From Thermoplasmatota archaeon (lineage in GTDB: Archaea; Thermoplasmatota; JAKEGO01), in the NCBI GenBank assembly GCA_028279595.1, contig JANQNK010000008.1, positions 62,001 through 126,000 of the forward strand: a stretch of 64,000 nt of DNA. Reading direction: 5' to 3'. Of the stretch, positions 16,619 through 25,014 are shown piece by piece; the first letter of the stretch is position 1, and every line of letters starts with the position of its first letter. Below the pieces are notes generated by a model. The model was not told where the DNA came from, did not search any database, and saw only the letters and a list, made by a program, of their open reading frames with translations. A program made the translations under genes and the position numbers.

Positions 16619-19600
16619 TCACTGTAGGTACTGCTGGCAGGTGTGGCAGTAATGCATCCCGTACTGTGGATAGAACTCGGCAGCGTTGCTGCACGTGGGA
16701 CAGACGACGGGCGGACCGGCAACGACCTCCGGTGTGTAGGGTTCGACCTCGCTGGGACTCTCCCCGCCCCCGCCGAGTGCCAATGCGAGCACGATAACTA
16801 TGATGATGAATATGAACATCCCGGGCAGAACGAACGACTGGAAGTCGTTGCTCGACTCGGACGAGCCCTCGCTCTCGGACCTAACCGTGACCGTGACCGA
16901 TTCCGTCTCGGACCAGAGTCCGTTCGCTCCCTGGACCTGGAACCTGATGGTGTTCACACCTATGGACAGGGAACCGGCCCCGACCACGAGGGTGTCGTCC
17001 TCGCCCAGGACACCGAACTCGTCGGAGGTCCACCTGTAATTGACGATATCGCCGTTCTCCCCGTGGCCGGTGAGAGTTACCGTCCCGGAGAGGTAGACCG
17101 TCTGGGGGTCGACGAGGTCGACAACTGCAACAGGGACCCGGTTGTCCACATCGACCATGACCGAGTCGGTTACTGATGTCAATTCCTCGTCGTCTACCGC
17201 TCGGACGTAGATCGTATAGGTCCCGAGGTCCCATCTCGAGATGTCCAGGTTGATGGTCCATGAATCGGTCCCGACCGCGATGAACGGGTCGGCGAAGGAG
17301 TTGTCGCCCACGGATATCTCGATCTGATCGACACTCCCGTCAGGGTCCGAGGCGGTTCCCTCGATCGTTATGTTGTCAGCGAAGGGACCGTCGCCCGGTG
17401 GCAGGACGGTCACGGAGGGTCTGCTGTCGCCGGAATTGTCCACCGTTACGCTTATGGAGTCATCGGTCGAACCCGCAGCATCATCGGTGGCCCTGACCTT
17501 GATCGATACGGCACCGTCGTCCTCGGATGTGGTGTCCCAGACGAAGGACCATTCGGACCATGGATCCCCGGTCGAGTCGTCTGCGCAGTCCTGCCACGGA
17601 CCGTCCCCGATCCTGATCCTGACAGTGTCGACCTCTCCATCGGTGTCGCTCGCTAGTCCCGATATGGTGACCGTTCCCAAGACGACCTCGCCGGAGCCGG
17701 GTTCAGAGATCTCGACATCGGGACGCTCGTTGGACTCGTCCTCGATCACCGTCAGGGTATGGTCGGTGTGGACGACGACCGGATCGTTGGCATCGTCGTC
17801 TATAACAGCGTATAGGTAGTACTCGCCGCCGGGAACTGATGACACATCCCATAGATGGTCCATATCGTCGTCCTCGCTGAGACCCGCTGTGATGAGGACC
17901 TCATCCTCCGAGTTGCCGTCGTTGTAGACTGAGTTGGAATCCCGGTAGAGAGAGATCTCCGCATCGTCATCGGGATCGCTCGCGACCCACTCGATGAGGT
18001 ATTCGGTCTGCTCGGCAAGGTCGATCTCCTCGTCCTCGTCTGTGAGCACGGTGAACGATATCTCCGGTGCCTCGTTGATCACCGTGACCGTTACCTCGGC
18101 GTGGCCCTTGGCATCTCGTTCATCGGTTGCGCGGACGTGGATCGTGTGGTCGCCTGCGGAGTATCCGTCGGTGTCCCACTCGGCCGACCAGTTCCATGTG
18201 TCCGACGAGACCTTTGCGACGTCCACCGAGAGGGTCCCGCTGGAGAAGGTATCGTCATCGATGGCGACCTCTATTGAGTCGATCTCATCGTCATCGTCGG
18301 TGGCTTGGCCGCGGATGAGTACCGTGTCGTTGTGCTCGGAGCCTGTTTCCGGCTCGATGATCGTGACGGAGGGCACTGTATTGTCATTCTCGACGGTCAC
18401 ATCGACCGTAAGCGTATCCGTCCATTTGCCATCCGTGCTCTTGGCGCGGGCGTGGACCGTGAAGTCACCGTCCTCCCCGTGCGTGGTCTCCCATTCGAAG
18501 CCCCAATCGGAGTACGGGTCCGATGTCTCGGACCGGTCCTCGGCGTTCATCCAATCCCCGGAGCCTGGACTGGACCCGGAGGACATGATGGCGACCTCGA
18601 CCGTTTCGATGTCGTCCTCCTCGTCGACGTCGGATGCGGTCCCTTCGATCTGGACGGTCCCGTAGATGTCGGAGCCGTCAGAGGGAGCATCGAGGGTGAT
18701 CTCCGGAGGCGTCGCACCGCCGCCCGCGCCCTTCTCGACGACCTCGATGTCGAGCGGATCGGCATCGTTGTTGTCGTTGTCGGCATCCTTGGGGGAAACC
18801 GACGATAAACGGGCATGGAGGGTATGCTCGCCGATCTGCCCGGACGTGTTCCAGTCGAAGTAGACATCCGTCGACTCGCCGGAGCCGATATCCTCGAGTA
18901 TGATCGAACCCAGGACCGTCGCGTTGTCTTCGGGGTCACCGTCGTACACGGAAAGATCGGCCTCCAGGGCCGCACCGTCTCCTATGTTCTTCACCCTGAC
19001 AGCGATCTCTACGATGTCATCCTCCTGGGGCCGCTCGTCGTCGACGCCCAACGAAGTGATGGTCAGGTCGGGCAGGTCACCCGACGAGGTCAAGGTCATG
19101 TTCGCGATGTTGCCCGGCATACCGTTGATGGAATAGTTCGTCCGGACCAGCGAGGAGTCCACCTGGTCCGGCGCGGTTAGATTGAAGGTGAGTGTCGGGA
19201 ATGATTTCCAGTAATCCCCTGTATCGCCGTCGCCGGTGTAATTGATCCAGGTGCCGATGACCCATCTTCCGTCCGTATCATTGGCTGTGATGTTCGTCGG
19301 CTCGACGGTCGCGGTAAGGCCCGAGGCCTCCTTCGCGTCGCCGGTGATATCGATCGGCTCGGGCCAATCGCTCGGGATCAATACCTGCAGGTATACGACG
19401 TCAGGGGCGGTGGTTCCCGTCGGCGGACCGTGTGAGTCGCCATTCTGGCCCTGGTCGGTATAGAGGGTCTTCGTGTAATTGAGTGTGTACTCGAAGGTCC
19501 CGTGCGTTCCGAGCTGGAGCGTCGATGGACCGTCGACCACACCTGTGTTCAGGTCCAACGCTCGCTGGACCGCGCCGACGCTGTCGACCGTTCCCCACCC

Positions 19601-20959
19601 GTACTGATTGTTCGGGCTGTACGGCTCGAAGGGATCGGGGCTGTCGCCCCACTCATGTCTGCTCGTCTCGTGGAGGATCTGCTTGATGTGATCTACATTG
19701 TCATCCGGTGCGAGGTCGGGATTCGCCTGAAGCATCAGGGCTGCCAGGCCCGCCACGTGCGGACAGGACATGGATGAACCCGACTGGGATGACGACCCGG
19801 TGTCGCCCGAGGTACCACGGGCGGAGTCGATCCCGGAGCCCGGGGCCATGACGTCCGGCTTTATCCTGCCGTCGCCCGTCGGACCGCGGGATGACGAGAT
19901 AGCACGGTTCCCGTTGTCGTTCACCCATCCGACCGTGATCGCCCTCCTGCTGTCCGCCGGGAAGGTCACCGAGCCAGCGTGGGCAGCGACCTGGGCGTTC
20001 CCGTTGCCGACGGCGACAGTGGAAACGATACCGGCGTCGACCGCACGGTCCACAGCTCGGCTCACGACCGAGTTCCCGTCGTTGGTCGCCCCGGGTATGG
20101 TGATCGCGCCGCCGAGCGACATCGACATGACGTCGATTCCGAAACGGTCCTTGTTGTCGATGGTCCAGTTTATCCCGTGGATTATGTCGTCTGCCGTACC
20201 CCCGCCACCGTCAAGGACGATTACCCCCACGAGGTACGCCTGTGGTGCCATCCCGACATCCACGGCGTCGGTGCCGCCGGTTCCGGCCGCGATGCCAGCG
20301 CAATGGGACCCATGGTTACCGGTGTCGTACGGGTCCGTCTCGCCCCTGCTGCCACTCCTCGCATCGTAGAAACCGATGACCTTGGTGTCGTTCGTCGTGT
20401 CGTTGTCATCGAGGTCGTCGAGATACTCATGATCCCCATTGATCCCGGTGTCAAGGACCGCGATGGTCATGTTCTCGCCCTTGAACCCGTAATCGTCATG
20501 GACGACGTCACCGCCGATCGCGGGTACCGAACTCGCGAGCATCGGGTAGAGTATTACACTGGGTTCTAGCCAATCGAGACCTGGGATGTTTACCAGGTCA
20601 TCGAGGGAATCCAGCGGCACGGTCGCGGCTAGGGAGTCGAACCTGTGCCAGATGTCGGTGATCGTCCCGCCCAGGTCCTCGATGTAATCACGGTCGCCCC
20701 TGTCGAGCGAGTCGAGCCTCATGAGGACGCGGATGAACCCATCCGGAGCTGGCGAGGCGCCGAGCTCGTCCATCTCATCGGGGTGTTCTGCAAGGTAGAT
20801 GAGTGAGCCGTCCACGTGCTCCGATGTTGATAACGAAAAGTACTGCGGCCGGGCATCATCTCCGCCGTCGGTCGAAGAACCGCTCTGGAGAGGAGCCAGC
20901 AGGATCGAGACCATGAGCACCACGGTCAGGATCGTGAACATTCGATTTACGGTGACCAT
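16619..20959 (-). CDS. Secreted subtilisin-like protease with CARDB/Ig-like repeats, TM anchor and C-terminal zinc ribbon
   Basis: A 1446-residue S8 serine protease. A signal peptide (about 5-27) leads to an I9-like propeptide region, then the catalytic triad D170 (VLDTGING), H216 (HGSHCAG) and S396 (SGSSMSCPHVAG), with N319 as oxyanion residue. After about 500 come a beta domain, a CARDB-type domain (LPDLTITSLGVDD), then about five repeats of the form 'PSVTIxxPxxGSxxxxTVxIxGxAxDxD', Asp-rich and probably calcium binding. It ends with a TM helix (FVLPGMFIFIIIVIVLALAL) and a cytoplasmic zinc ribbon CPTC...YCHTC in the last 40 residues. The ribbon inside the cell on an external protease is unusual. 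It is divergent from the flavodoxin gene. Confidence 0.9.
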   Translation of the reverse strand: MVTVNRMFTILTVVLMVSILLAPLQSGSSTDGGDDARPQYFSLSTSEHVDGSLIYLAEHPDEMDELGASPAPDGFIRVLMRLDSLDRGDRDYIEDLGGTITDIWHRFDSLAATVPLDSLDDLVNIPGLDWLEPSVILYPMLASSVPAIGGDVVHDDYGFKGENMTIAVLDTGINGDHEYLDDLDDNDTTNDTKVIGFYDARSGSRGETDPYDTGNHGSHCAGIAAGTGGTDAVDVGMAPQAYLVGVIVLDGGGGTADDIIHGINWTIDNKDRFGIDVMSMSLGGAITIPGATNDGNSVVSRAVDRAVDAGIVSTVAVGNGNAQVAAHAGSVTFPADSRRAITVGWVNDNGNRAISSSRGPTGDGRIKPDVMAPGSGIDSARGTSGDTGSSSQSGSSMSCPHVAGLAALMLQANPDLAPDDNVDHIKQILHETSRHEWGDSPDPFEPYSPNNQYGWGTVDSVGAVQRALDLNTGVVDGPSTLQLGTHGTFEYTLNYTKTLYTDQGQNGDSHGPPTGTTAPDVVYLQVLIPSDWPEPIDITGDAKEASGLTATVEPTNITANDTDGRWVIGTWINYTGDGDTGDYWKSFPTLTFNLTAPDQVDSSLVRTNYSINGMPGNIANMTLTSSGDLPDLTITSLGVDDERPQEDDIVEIAVRVKNIGDGAALEADLSVYDGDPEDNATVLGSIILEDIGSGESTDVYFDWNTSGQIGEHTLHARLSSVSPKDADNDNNDADPLDIEVVEKGAGGGATPPEITLDAPSDGSDIYGTVQIEGTASDVDEEDDIETVEVAIMSSGSSPGSGDWMNAEDRSETSDPYSDWGFEWETTHGEDGDFTVHARAKSTDGKWTDTLTVDVTVENDNTVPSVTIIEPETGSEHNDTVLIRGQATDDDDEIDSIEVAIDDDTFSSGTLSVDVAKVSSDTWNWSAEWDTDGYSAGDHTIHVRATDERDAKGHAEVTVTVINEAPEISFTVLTDEDEEIDLAEQTEYLIEWVASDPDDDAEISLYRDSNSVYNDGNSEDEVLITAGLSEDDDMDHLWDVSSVPGGEYYLYAVIDDDANDPVVVHTDHTLTVIEDESNERPDVEISEPGSGEVVLGTVTISGLASDTDGEVDTVRIRIGDGPWQDCADDSTGDPWSEWSFVWDTTSEDDGAVSIKVRATDDAAGSTDDSISVTVDNSGDSRPSVTVLPPGDGPFADNITIEGTASDPDGSVDQIEISVGDNSFADPFIAVGTDSWTINLDISRWDLGTYTIYVRAVDDEELTSVTDSVMVDVDNRVPVAVVDLVDPQTVYLSGTVTLTGHGENGDIVNYRWTSDEFGVLGEDDTLVVGAGSLSIGVNTIRFQVQGANGLWSETESVTVTVRSESEGSSESSNDFQSFVLPGMFIFIIIVIVLALALGGGGESPSEVEPYTPEVVAGPPVVCPTCSNAAEFYPQYGMHYCHTCQQYLQ

Positions 20960-21070
20960 GTTGGCAACTCTAGGACTCTTCTAATAAGAATATTGCCTAA
21001 TCCTTGTTACAATCGGAAGAGGGGACACCGACATTAAAATACCCGAGATCCATTCGATGACGGTGGTATC

Positions 21071-21505
21071 ATGAAACACGTCATCGTCTACTGGTCAAGA
21101 TACGGGAACGGGAAGAAGGTCGTGGAACAGCTCGCAAAGGTCCTCGAGGAGAGGGGCGACGAGACCACCGTCATGACGACCGACGAGGCCGATCCCAAGT
21201 CGTTGCCCGACGCCGACATCTACGTGTTCTCAGCAGCGCAGGAGATGTTCAACCTCCAGAAGAACATGAGGAAGTTCATGAAGAGCCTCAAGGGTATGGA
21301 CGGGAAGAACTTCGGCATCATCAACACGCATTCTATGCCGGAGAAGAACCAACTTGCCAAGATGGAGAAGATGCTCTCCGCTGCTGGAATGAAGAAGGCG
21401 GCCGGAGTCCACATCAGGGTCGAAGGGGATGCAAAGGACGCCCAGGGCCTCCCTGAAGGATGGGAAGCCAAGGTCGAGAAGTTCGCCGATAAGTTGACAG
21501 GGTGA
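21071..21505 (+). CDS. Flavodoxin-domain protein
   Basis: A 144-residue flavodoxin-like protein that would bind FMN and carry electrons. The phosphate loop is YWSRYGNGKKVVEQL at the N terminus, followed by DADIYVFSAAQEMFNLQKNMRKF and FGIINTHSMPEKN at the positions of the flavin ring loops. No Cys cluster motif. GGTGGT lies just before the ATG, and a TTAAAATA box near 21033 gives the promoter. The next gene (MDR dehydrogenase) starts 6 nt after the stop, so flavodoxin and the two dehydrogenases are one operon. Confidence 0.85.
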   Translation: MKHVIVYWSRYGNGKKVVEQLAKVLEERGDETTVMTTDEADPKSLPDADIYVFSAAQEMFNLQKNMRKFMKSLKGMDGKNFGIINTHSMPEKNQLAKMEKMLSAAGMKKAAGVHIRVEGDAKDAQGLPEGWEAKVEKFADKLTG

Positions 21506-21511
21506 TCCGAC

Positions 21512-22495
21512 GTGAAGGCCGCATTGTGCACGAGGTACGGACCTCCAGAGGTATTGAAGATCGGGGAAGTGGACACACCAGTACCGAAGGACGACGAGAT
21601 GAGGATAAAGATACATGCTACTACGGTAACCTCAGGAGACGCGAGGATGCGTGGTTTCGACGTCCCACCGCTTGTCGGGATCCCGTATCGCCTGATCGTA
21701 GGTATCACGAAACCCAGGAAACCGATCCTCGGGTTCAGCCTTGCGGGGGAGATCGACAAGGTCGGGAAGGACGTCAAACGGTTCAAGGTCGGCGACAAGG
21801 TCTTCGGTTCCGTGGGATTCAGCGGCGGGACGTATGCCGAATACAAGGTCCTGCCGGAGAAGGCCGTGATCACGACCCTGCCGGAGAACGCGTCATATGG
21901 TGAGTCGGCCGCGATCATGTTCGGCGGGATGACGTCGCTACATTTCCTGAGGAAGGCGGACATCCAGAAGGGACAGAAGGTGCTCATCTACGGAGCCTCC
22001 GGAAGCCTGGGAACGGCCGCGGTCCAGCTCGCGAAACACTTCGGAGCCGAGGTGACCGGCGTCTGCAGCACGGCCAATGTTGAACTTGTCGAGTCGCTTG
22101 GCGCTGACAAGGTCATCGATTACAAGAAGGAGGACTTCAAGGGGGTCAGGGAGACCTACGATGTCATCTACGACACCGTCGGATACAGCCCTTACTCCTG
22201 GAGCGTCAGGTCTCTGAAGAAGGATGGGGTCTACCTTCGAGCTGTCAACATGACATTGGTCATCGTACTCAGAGGTCTCTGGACGAAAATGGTCAAACGT
22301 CGCAAGGTCGTTGGTGGAGTGGCTAGTGAGACGGTCGAGGACATCGAGTTCCTGAAGGGACTGATCGAGTCGGGAGTGCTGACACCGGTGGTCGACAGGA
22401 CCTACCCGTTGGAGAAGATCGTCGAGGCTCACACTTACGTCGACAAGGGCCATAAGAAGGGGAACGTCGTCATTACGGTCGGGGAATTCGAATGA
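21512..22495 (+). CDS. MDR-family NAD(P)-dependent alcohol dehydrogenase / quinone reductase-like, copy 1
   Basis: A 327-residue zinc-independent medium-chain dehydrogenase. The GroES-like part (MKAALCTRYGPPEVLKIGEV) lacks the zinc-binding Cys/His set. The Rossmann part has VLIYGASGSLGTAAVQLAKHFGAEVTGVCS (NADP-type AxGxxG). The end YPLEKIVEAHTYVDKGHKKGNVVITV is typical of quinone oxidoreductase-like members. GTG start at 21512 after GGGTGAT. It overlaps the next gene by ATGA, and that gene is its paralogue; both likely reduce an alkene, quinone or carbonyl. Confidence 0.87.
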   Translation: MKAALCTRYGPPEVLKIGEVDTPVPKDDEMRIKIHATTVTSGDARMRGFDVPPLVGIPYRLIVGITKPRKPILGFSLAGEIDKVGKDVKRFKVGDKVFGSVGFSGGTYAEYKVLPEKAVITTLPENASYGESAAIMFGGMTSLHFLRKADIQKGQKVLIYGASGSLGTAAVQLAKHFGAEVTGVCSTANVELVESLGADKVIDYKKEDFKGVRETYDVIYDTVGYSPYSWSVRSLKKDGVYLRAVNMTLVIVLRGLWTKMVKRRKVVGGVASETVEDIEFLKGLIESGVLTPVVDRTYPLEKIVEAHTYVDKGHKKGNVVITVGEFE

Positions 22496-23466
22496 AGGCC
22501 ATGGCGTTCCCGAGGTACGGCCCACCTGAGGTCATGGCCATGGCCGATATCGAGAAGCCAGTACCGCAGGAGAATGAGTTGTTGATCCGCGTCCACGCAT
22601 CCACCGTAACCACTGCGGAGATCGCTTCGTTGACGGGCAGCCCGTTCATCGCCCGGCTGGCGACGGGTCTGTTCAAGCCGAAGCAGAAGGTGCTCGGGGT
22701 CGAGGTCTCTGGAGAGATCGAAGCCGTAGGCGCATCGGTATCCCGATTTACAGTGGGCGAACAGGTCTTCGCCTACTGCGGTTTCAACGGTCATGCTGAA
22801 TACATCTGCATGGCCGAGGACGGGATCGTGATCAGGAAACCAGAGAACGTCGGTCACGGAGAGGCGGCCGCCGCGGTGGATGGTATGCTTACAGCGATTC
22901 CCTTCATGAGGGACAAGGGTGACGTCCAGAAGGGGGACCAGGTCCTCATCAACGGTGCTTCAGGGTCCATTGGAACATTCGCCGTTCAGTTGGGGAAGTA
23001 CTACGGTGCCCACGTCACCGGCGTTTGCAGCACCGGGAACGTCGATCTCGTCAAATCAATAGGTGCAGACGAGGTGATCGACTACAAGAAAGAGGATTTC
23101 ACTAGCACTGGACAGACATATGACGTCATCTTCGACACCGTGAACAAGAGTTCGTTCGGTAAATGCAAGGGTGCCTTGACCGAGGGTGGAGTGTATCTCA
23201 CCACTTTCCCCACTCTACCGGTCATGGTCCGAAGGTTGGTACCAGGAAAGAAGGGTAGAAAGAGGGCTGTCTTCCACGCAGCGGGACTGAGGAAACCCAG
23301 GGAGAAGATCATGGACATGGTCTTCATCAAGGACCTGCTGGAACAGGGGAAGGTGAGGTCGGTGATCGACAGGACGTATCCTCTTGAGAAGGTCCCAGAA
23401 GCCTACGAATATATCGAGAAGGGCCACAAGAAGGGGAATGTCGTGATCAAGGTCAGCGAAGATTGA
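22492..23466 (+). CDS. MDR-family dehydrogenase, copy 2
   Basis: A 324-residue paralogue of the gene before it, with the same plan: MKAMAFPRYGPPEVMAMADIEKPVP, VLINGASGSIGTFAVQLGKYYGAHVTGVCSTGNVDLV and the end YPLEKVPEAYEYIEKGHKKGNVVIKV. It too lacks zinc ligands. The ATG overlaps the stop of copy 1 (ATGA), so the pair is translationally coupled and arose by tandem duplication. The copies differ most in the middle substrate region, so they may act on different substrates or form a heterodimer. The gene ends 27 nt before a hairpin repeat. Confidence 0.87.
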   Translation: MKAMAFPRYGPPEVMAMADIEKPVPQENELLIRVHASTVTTAEIASLTGSPFIARLATGLFKPKQKVLGVEVSGEIEAVGASVSRFTVGEQVFAYCGFNGHAEYICMAEDGIVIRKPENVGHGEAAAAVDGMLTAIPFMRDKGDVQKGDQVLINGASGSIGTFAVQLGKYYGAHVTGVCSTGNVDLVKSIGADEVIDYKKEDFTSTGQTYDVIFDTVNKSSFGKCKGALTEGGVYLTTFPTLPVMVRRLVPGKKGRKRAVFHAAGLRKPREKIMDMVFIKDLLEQGKVRSVIDRTYPLEKVPEAYEYIEKGHKKGNVVIKVSED

Positions 23467-23492
23467 TCGACCATGTTGCGAGCGTAGGAGCA

Positions 23493-23540
23493 GGACGTTT
23501 GTATCTCCTGACGAGAAGCCAAACGTCCGGGCCAGTCGAT
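23493..23540 (-). repeat. 48-bp copy of the tRNA-linked hairpin module (partial)
   Basis: These 48 bases are identical to 24611-24658 and in the same orientation. Read on the minus strand they hold the end of hairpin 1 (ATCGAC), the constant linker TGGCCCG, and hairpin 2 (GACGTTTG pairing CAAACGTC). The left arm of hairpin 1 and the tRNA-derived end found in the other copies are missing. The two copies flank the ferredoxin gene as direct repeats. Confidence 0.85.
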
Positions 23541-23582
23541 TCAAGCTGAAGAGTGCATGGGGCCCTGACCGATCGTTCCTCT

Positions 23583-24479
23583 CTACGACTCGCATACCTT
23601 CTCGCCCTTAACGCCGATCGTAATATCCTTGATAGGGACATTGACTCCAGCGTCTGCCATCGCAGCCTTTACGACCTGTCCGAGGCCGAAACAGCAGGGG
23701 ACCTCCATGTGCGCTACGGTGATCGATCTCAGGTCATTGTGTTCCATTATGGCTGCGAATTTCCTCTGGTAGAACTCCGCGTCGTCCAGCTTGGGGCATC
23801 CGACGAGAAGCACTTTTCCCTTCAGGATATCCGTATGGAAGTTCGGGTATGCGAACGGGACGCAGTCTGCTGTGATGAGCAGGTCCGCGTTCCTCAGGTA
23901 TGGTGCGTTCGGCGGGACGAGCATGGTTTGGACAGGCCATTGCCTGAGTTCGGTAGCCTGCCTCGGGGATGGACCACTTTCCGTTGATGGCCTGTCATGG
24001 GAAAGGTCGAGGACAGCCGACCCGGGGCATTGGTGCGGGGTCTGGGGCGTCTCGTTACACTCTCCACCTCCCACGACCTCGGCAGGGGGCTCGATGCCCT
24101 GCTCCTCAAGGTACTCAATTGCCTCGCTGAGGAACTCCTCCTCTCCGTGCTCCTTGAGGTGCAACAGGTGCGCTATCATCGTATTCGGCCCCGCCTTAAT
24201 TATGTTCTCCATGACCCGTCTCTCTTCGTATGGTTCCGCTTCCCGTTCCTCGATCTCGATCGCATCCTCAGGGCAATGGCCTATGCAAGCCCCCAGGCCG
24301 TCGCAGAAGAGGTCGCTGATGAGACGGACCTTGCCGTCTATTATCTGCAGGGCGCCCTCTGGACAGTTCGGTATGCAGTCCCCGCAACCAGTGCATTTCT
24401 CCTCGTCGATCTTGATGATCTTTCTGGTCGTCAATTTATCACCCACTTCTTCCATTTTGACATTGCTGTGGATCCCCAT
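23583..24479 (-). CDS. Two-cluster 4Fe-4S ferredoxin protein with extra Cys domain
   Basis: A 298-residue iron-sulfur protein. Two 4Fe-4S sites near the N terminus read CTGCGDCIPNCPEG and CDGLGACIGHCPED. A helical part follows (MENIIKAGPNTMIAHLLHLKEHGEEEF), then a domain with PPNAPYLRNADLLITADCVPFAYP, LLVGCPKLDD and VPCCFGLGQVV, whose cysteines could bind another cluster. Proteins of this plan are widespread in anaerobes and are thought to move electrons; the partner is unknown. The ATG at 24479 is the first good start after a TATA-like box at 24566-24578; ATG 24455 is an alternative. It lies between two identical 48-bp repeats, so it may have arrived as a unit. Confidence 0.85.
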   Translation of the reverse strand: MGIHSNVKMEEVGDKLTTRKIIKIDEEKCTGCGDCIPNCPEGALQIIDGKVRLISDLFCDGLGACIGHCPEDAIEIEEREAEPYEERRVMENIIKAGPNTMIAHLLHLKEHGEEEFLSEAIEYLEEQGIEPPAEVVGGGECNETPQTPHQCPGSAVLDLSHDRPSTESGPSPRQATELRQWPVQTMLVPPNAPYLRNADLLITADCVPFAYPNFHTDILKGKVLLVGCPKLDDAEFYQRKFAAIMEHNDLRSITVAHMEVPCCFGLGQVVKAAMADAGVNVPIKDITIGVKGEKVCES

Positions 24480-24565
24480 CGGCCATCCTACTTGATCCCC
24501 GACCGGAATGGATACGCGGGACAGTTCGGCGATCCTCCTGTAGCTGACTCTGGCACCCGCCCTCG

Positions 24566-24578
24566 GATATTTATATTG
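24566..24578 (-). promoter_or_regulatory. TATA box of the ferredoxin gene
   Basis: AATATAAATATCC on the minus strand, about 90 nt before the chosen start, gives a leader of roughly 65 nt that contains AGGAGGAT. A non-ATG start nearer that site cannot be excluded. Confidence 0.45.
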
Positions 24579-24591
24579 ATTCACGAACAAA

Positions 24592-24720
24592 TGGTGCGGG
24601 GGGAGGGACCGGACGTTTGTATCTCCTGACGAGAAGCCAAACGTCCGGGCCAGTCGATGCGAAGCATCGACGTCTAGAAGCAACCATCAGCATCACCACT
24701 CGAGTACATTCTTCAGTTGA
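24592..24720 (-). repeat. tRNA-linked double-hairpin module ending in a tRNA-Leu 3' end
   Basis: Read on the minus strand: TACTCGAGTGGTGATGCTG, then hairpin 1 (GTCGATGC and GCATCGAC, 8 bp, 24653-24671), the linker TGGCCCG, hairpin 2 (GACGTTTG and CAAACGTC with an inner TCTC/GAGA pair), then CGGTCCC running into TCCCTCCCCCCGCACCA at 24592-24608. The last 17 bases are identical to the acceptor end of tRNA-Leu(UAG) including its CCA. The unit looks like the right end of a former tRNA-targeting insertion. Confidence 0.75.
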
Positions 24721-24731
24721 CGTGAGAGTGG

Positions 24732-24889
24732 TGGTGCGGGGGGAGGGATTCGACCTAGATGATGCTGCGCATCATCAGGGTTTGGAAAGACATCGCTGAC
24801 AGATCGCTCTTTCCAAACACCCTTTTCAAGAGCGGGTTCTGAATCCACACTAGCACCATTCCTCCAATTACTCACAATTCAAAACGGAA
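24732..24889 (-). repeat. Second hairpin unit ending in a tRNA-Leu 3' end
   Basis: Directly downstream of tRNA-Leu(UAG). It holds an 11-bp hairpin (GTTTGGAAAGA pairing TCTTTCCAAAC, 24780-24818), then an 8-bp hairpin (GATGATGC pairing GCATCATC, 24758-24776). It ends in AGGTCGAATCCC and a 22-base copy of the tRNA 3' end with CCA (24732-24753, identical to 24890-24911 except at the inner edge). Same plan as the neighbouring module, but with wholly different stem sequences. Confidence 0.65.
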
Positions 24890-24892
24890 TGG

Positions 24893-24976
24893 TGCGGGGG
24901 GAGGGATTCGAACCCTCGGACCGCTAAGGACAGGGTCCTAAGCCCTGCGCCATTGGCCAGGCTAGGCTACCCCCGC
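24893..24976 (-). tRNA. tRNA-Leu, anticodon UAG
   Basis: 84 nt, class II. Acceptor GCGGGGG pairs CCCCCGC, with discriminator A. The anticodon stem CAGGG/CCCTG encloses CTTAGGA, so the anticodon is UAG. A long variable arm (TCCTTAGCGG region) and T arm GAGGG-TTCGAAT-CCCTC follow. CCA is encoded after it (24892-24890). ATATTAATACC about 30 nt upstream is a fitting TATA box. Confidence 0.95.
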
Positions 24977-25000
24977 AGGGAGCGTTGATGTATCGCGTCA

Positions 25001-25013
25001 GGTATTAATATCA
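25001..25013 (-). promoter_or_regulatory. TATA box of tRNA-Leu(UAG)
   Basis: TGATATTAATACC on the minus strand is centred about 30 nt before the first base of the tRNA. Confidence 0.5.
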
Positions 25014-25014
25014 T

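Noticed and set aside
23493..24720. True integron attC sites
   Set aside because: The hairpins are perfect and lack the attC core triplets and bulged bases; no IntI-type integrase is in the window. Kept only as an analogy.
24617..24799. 60-residue frame across the hairpin modules
   Set aside because: It consists only of hairpin and tRNA-end sequence; no start signals.
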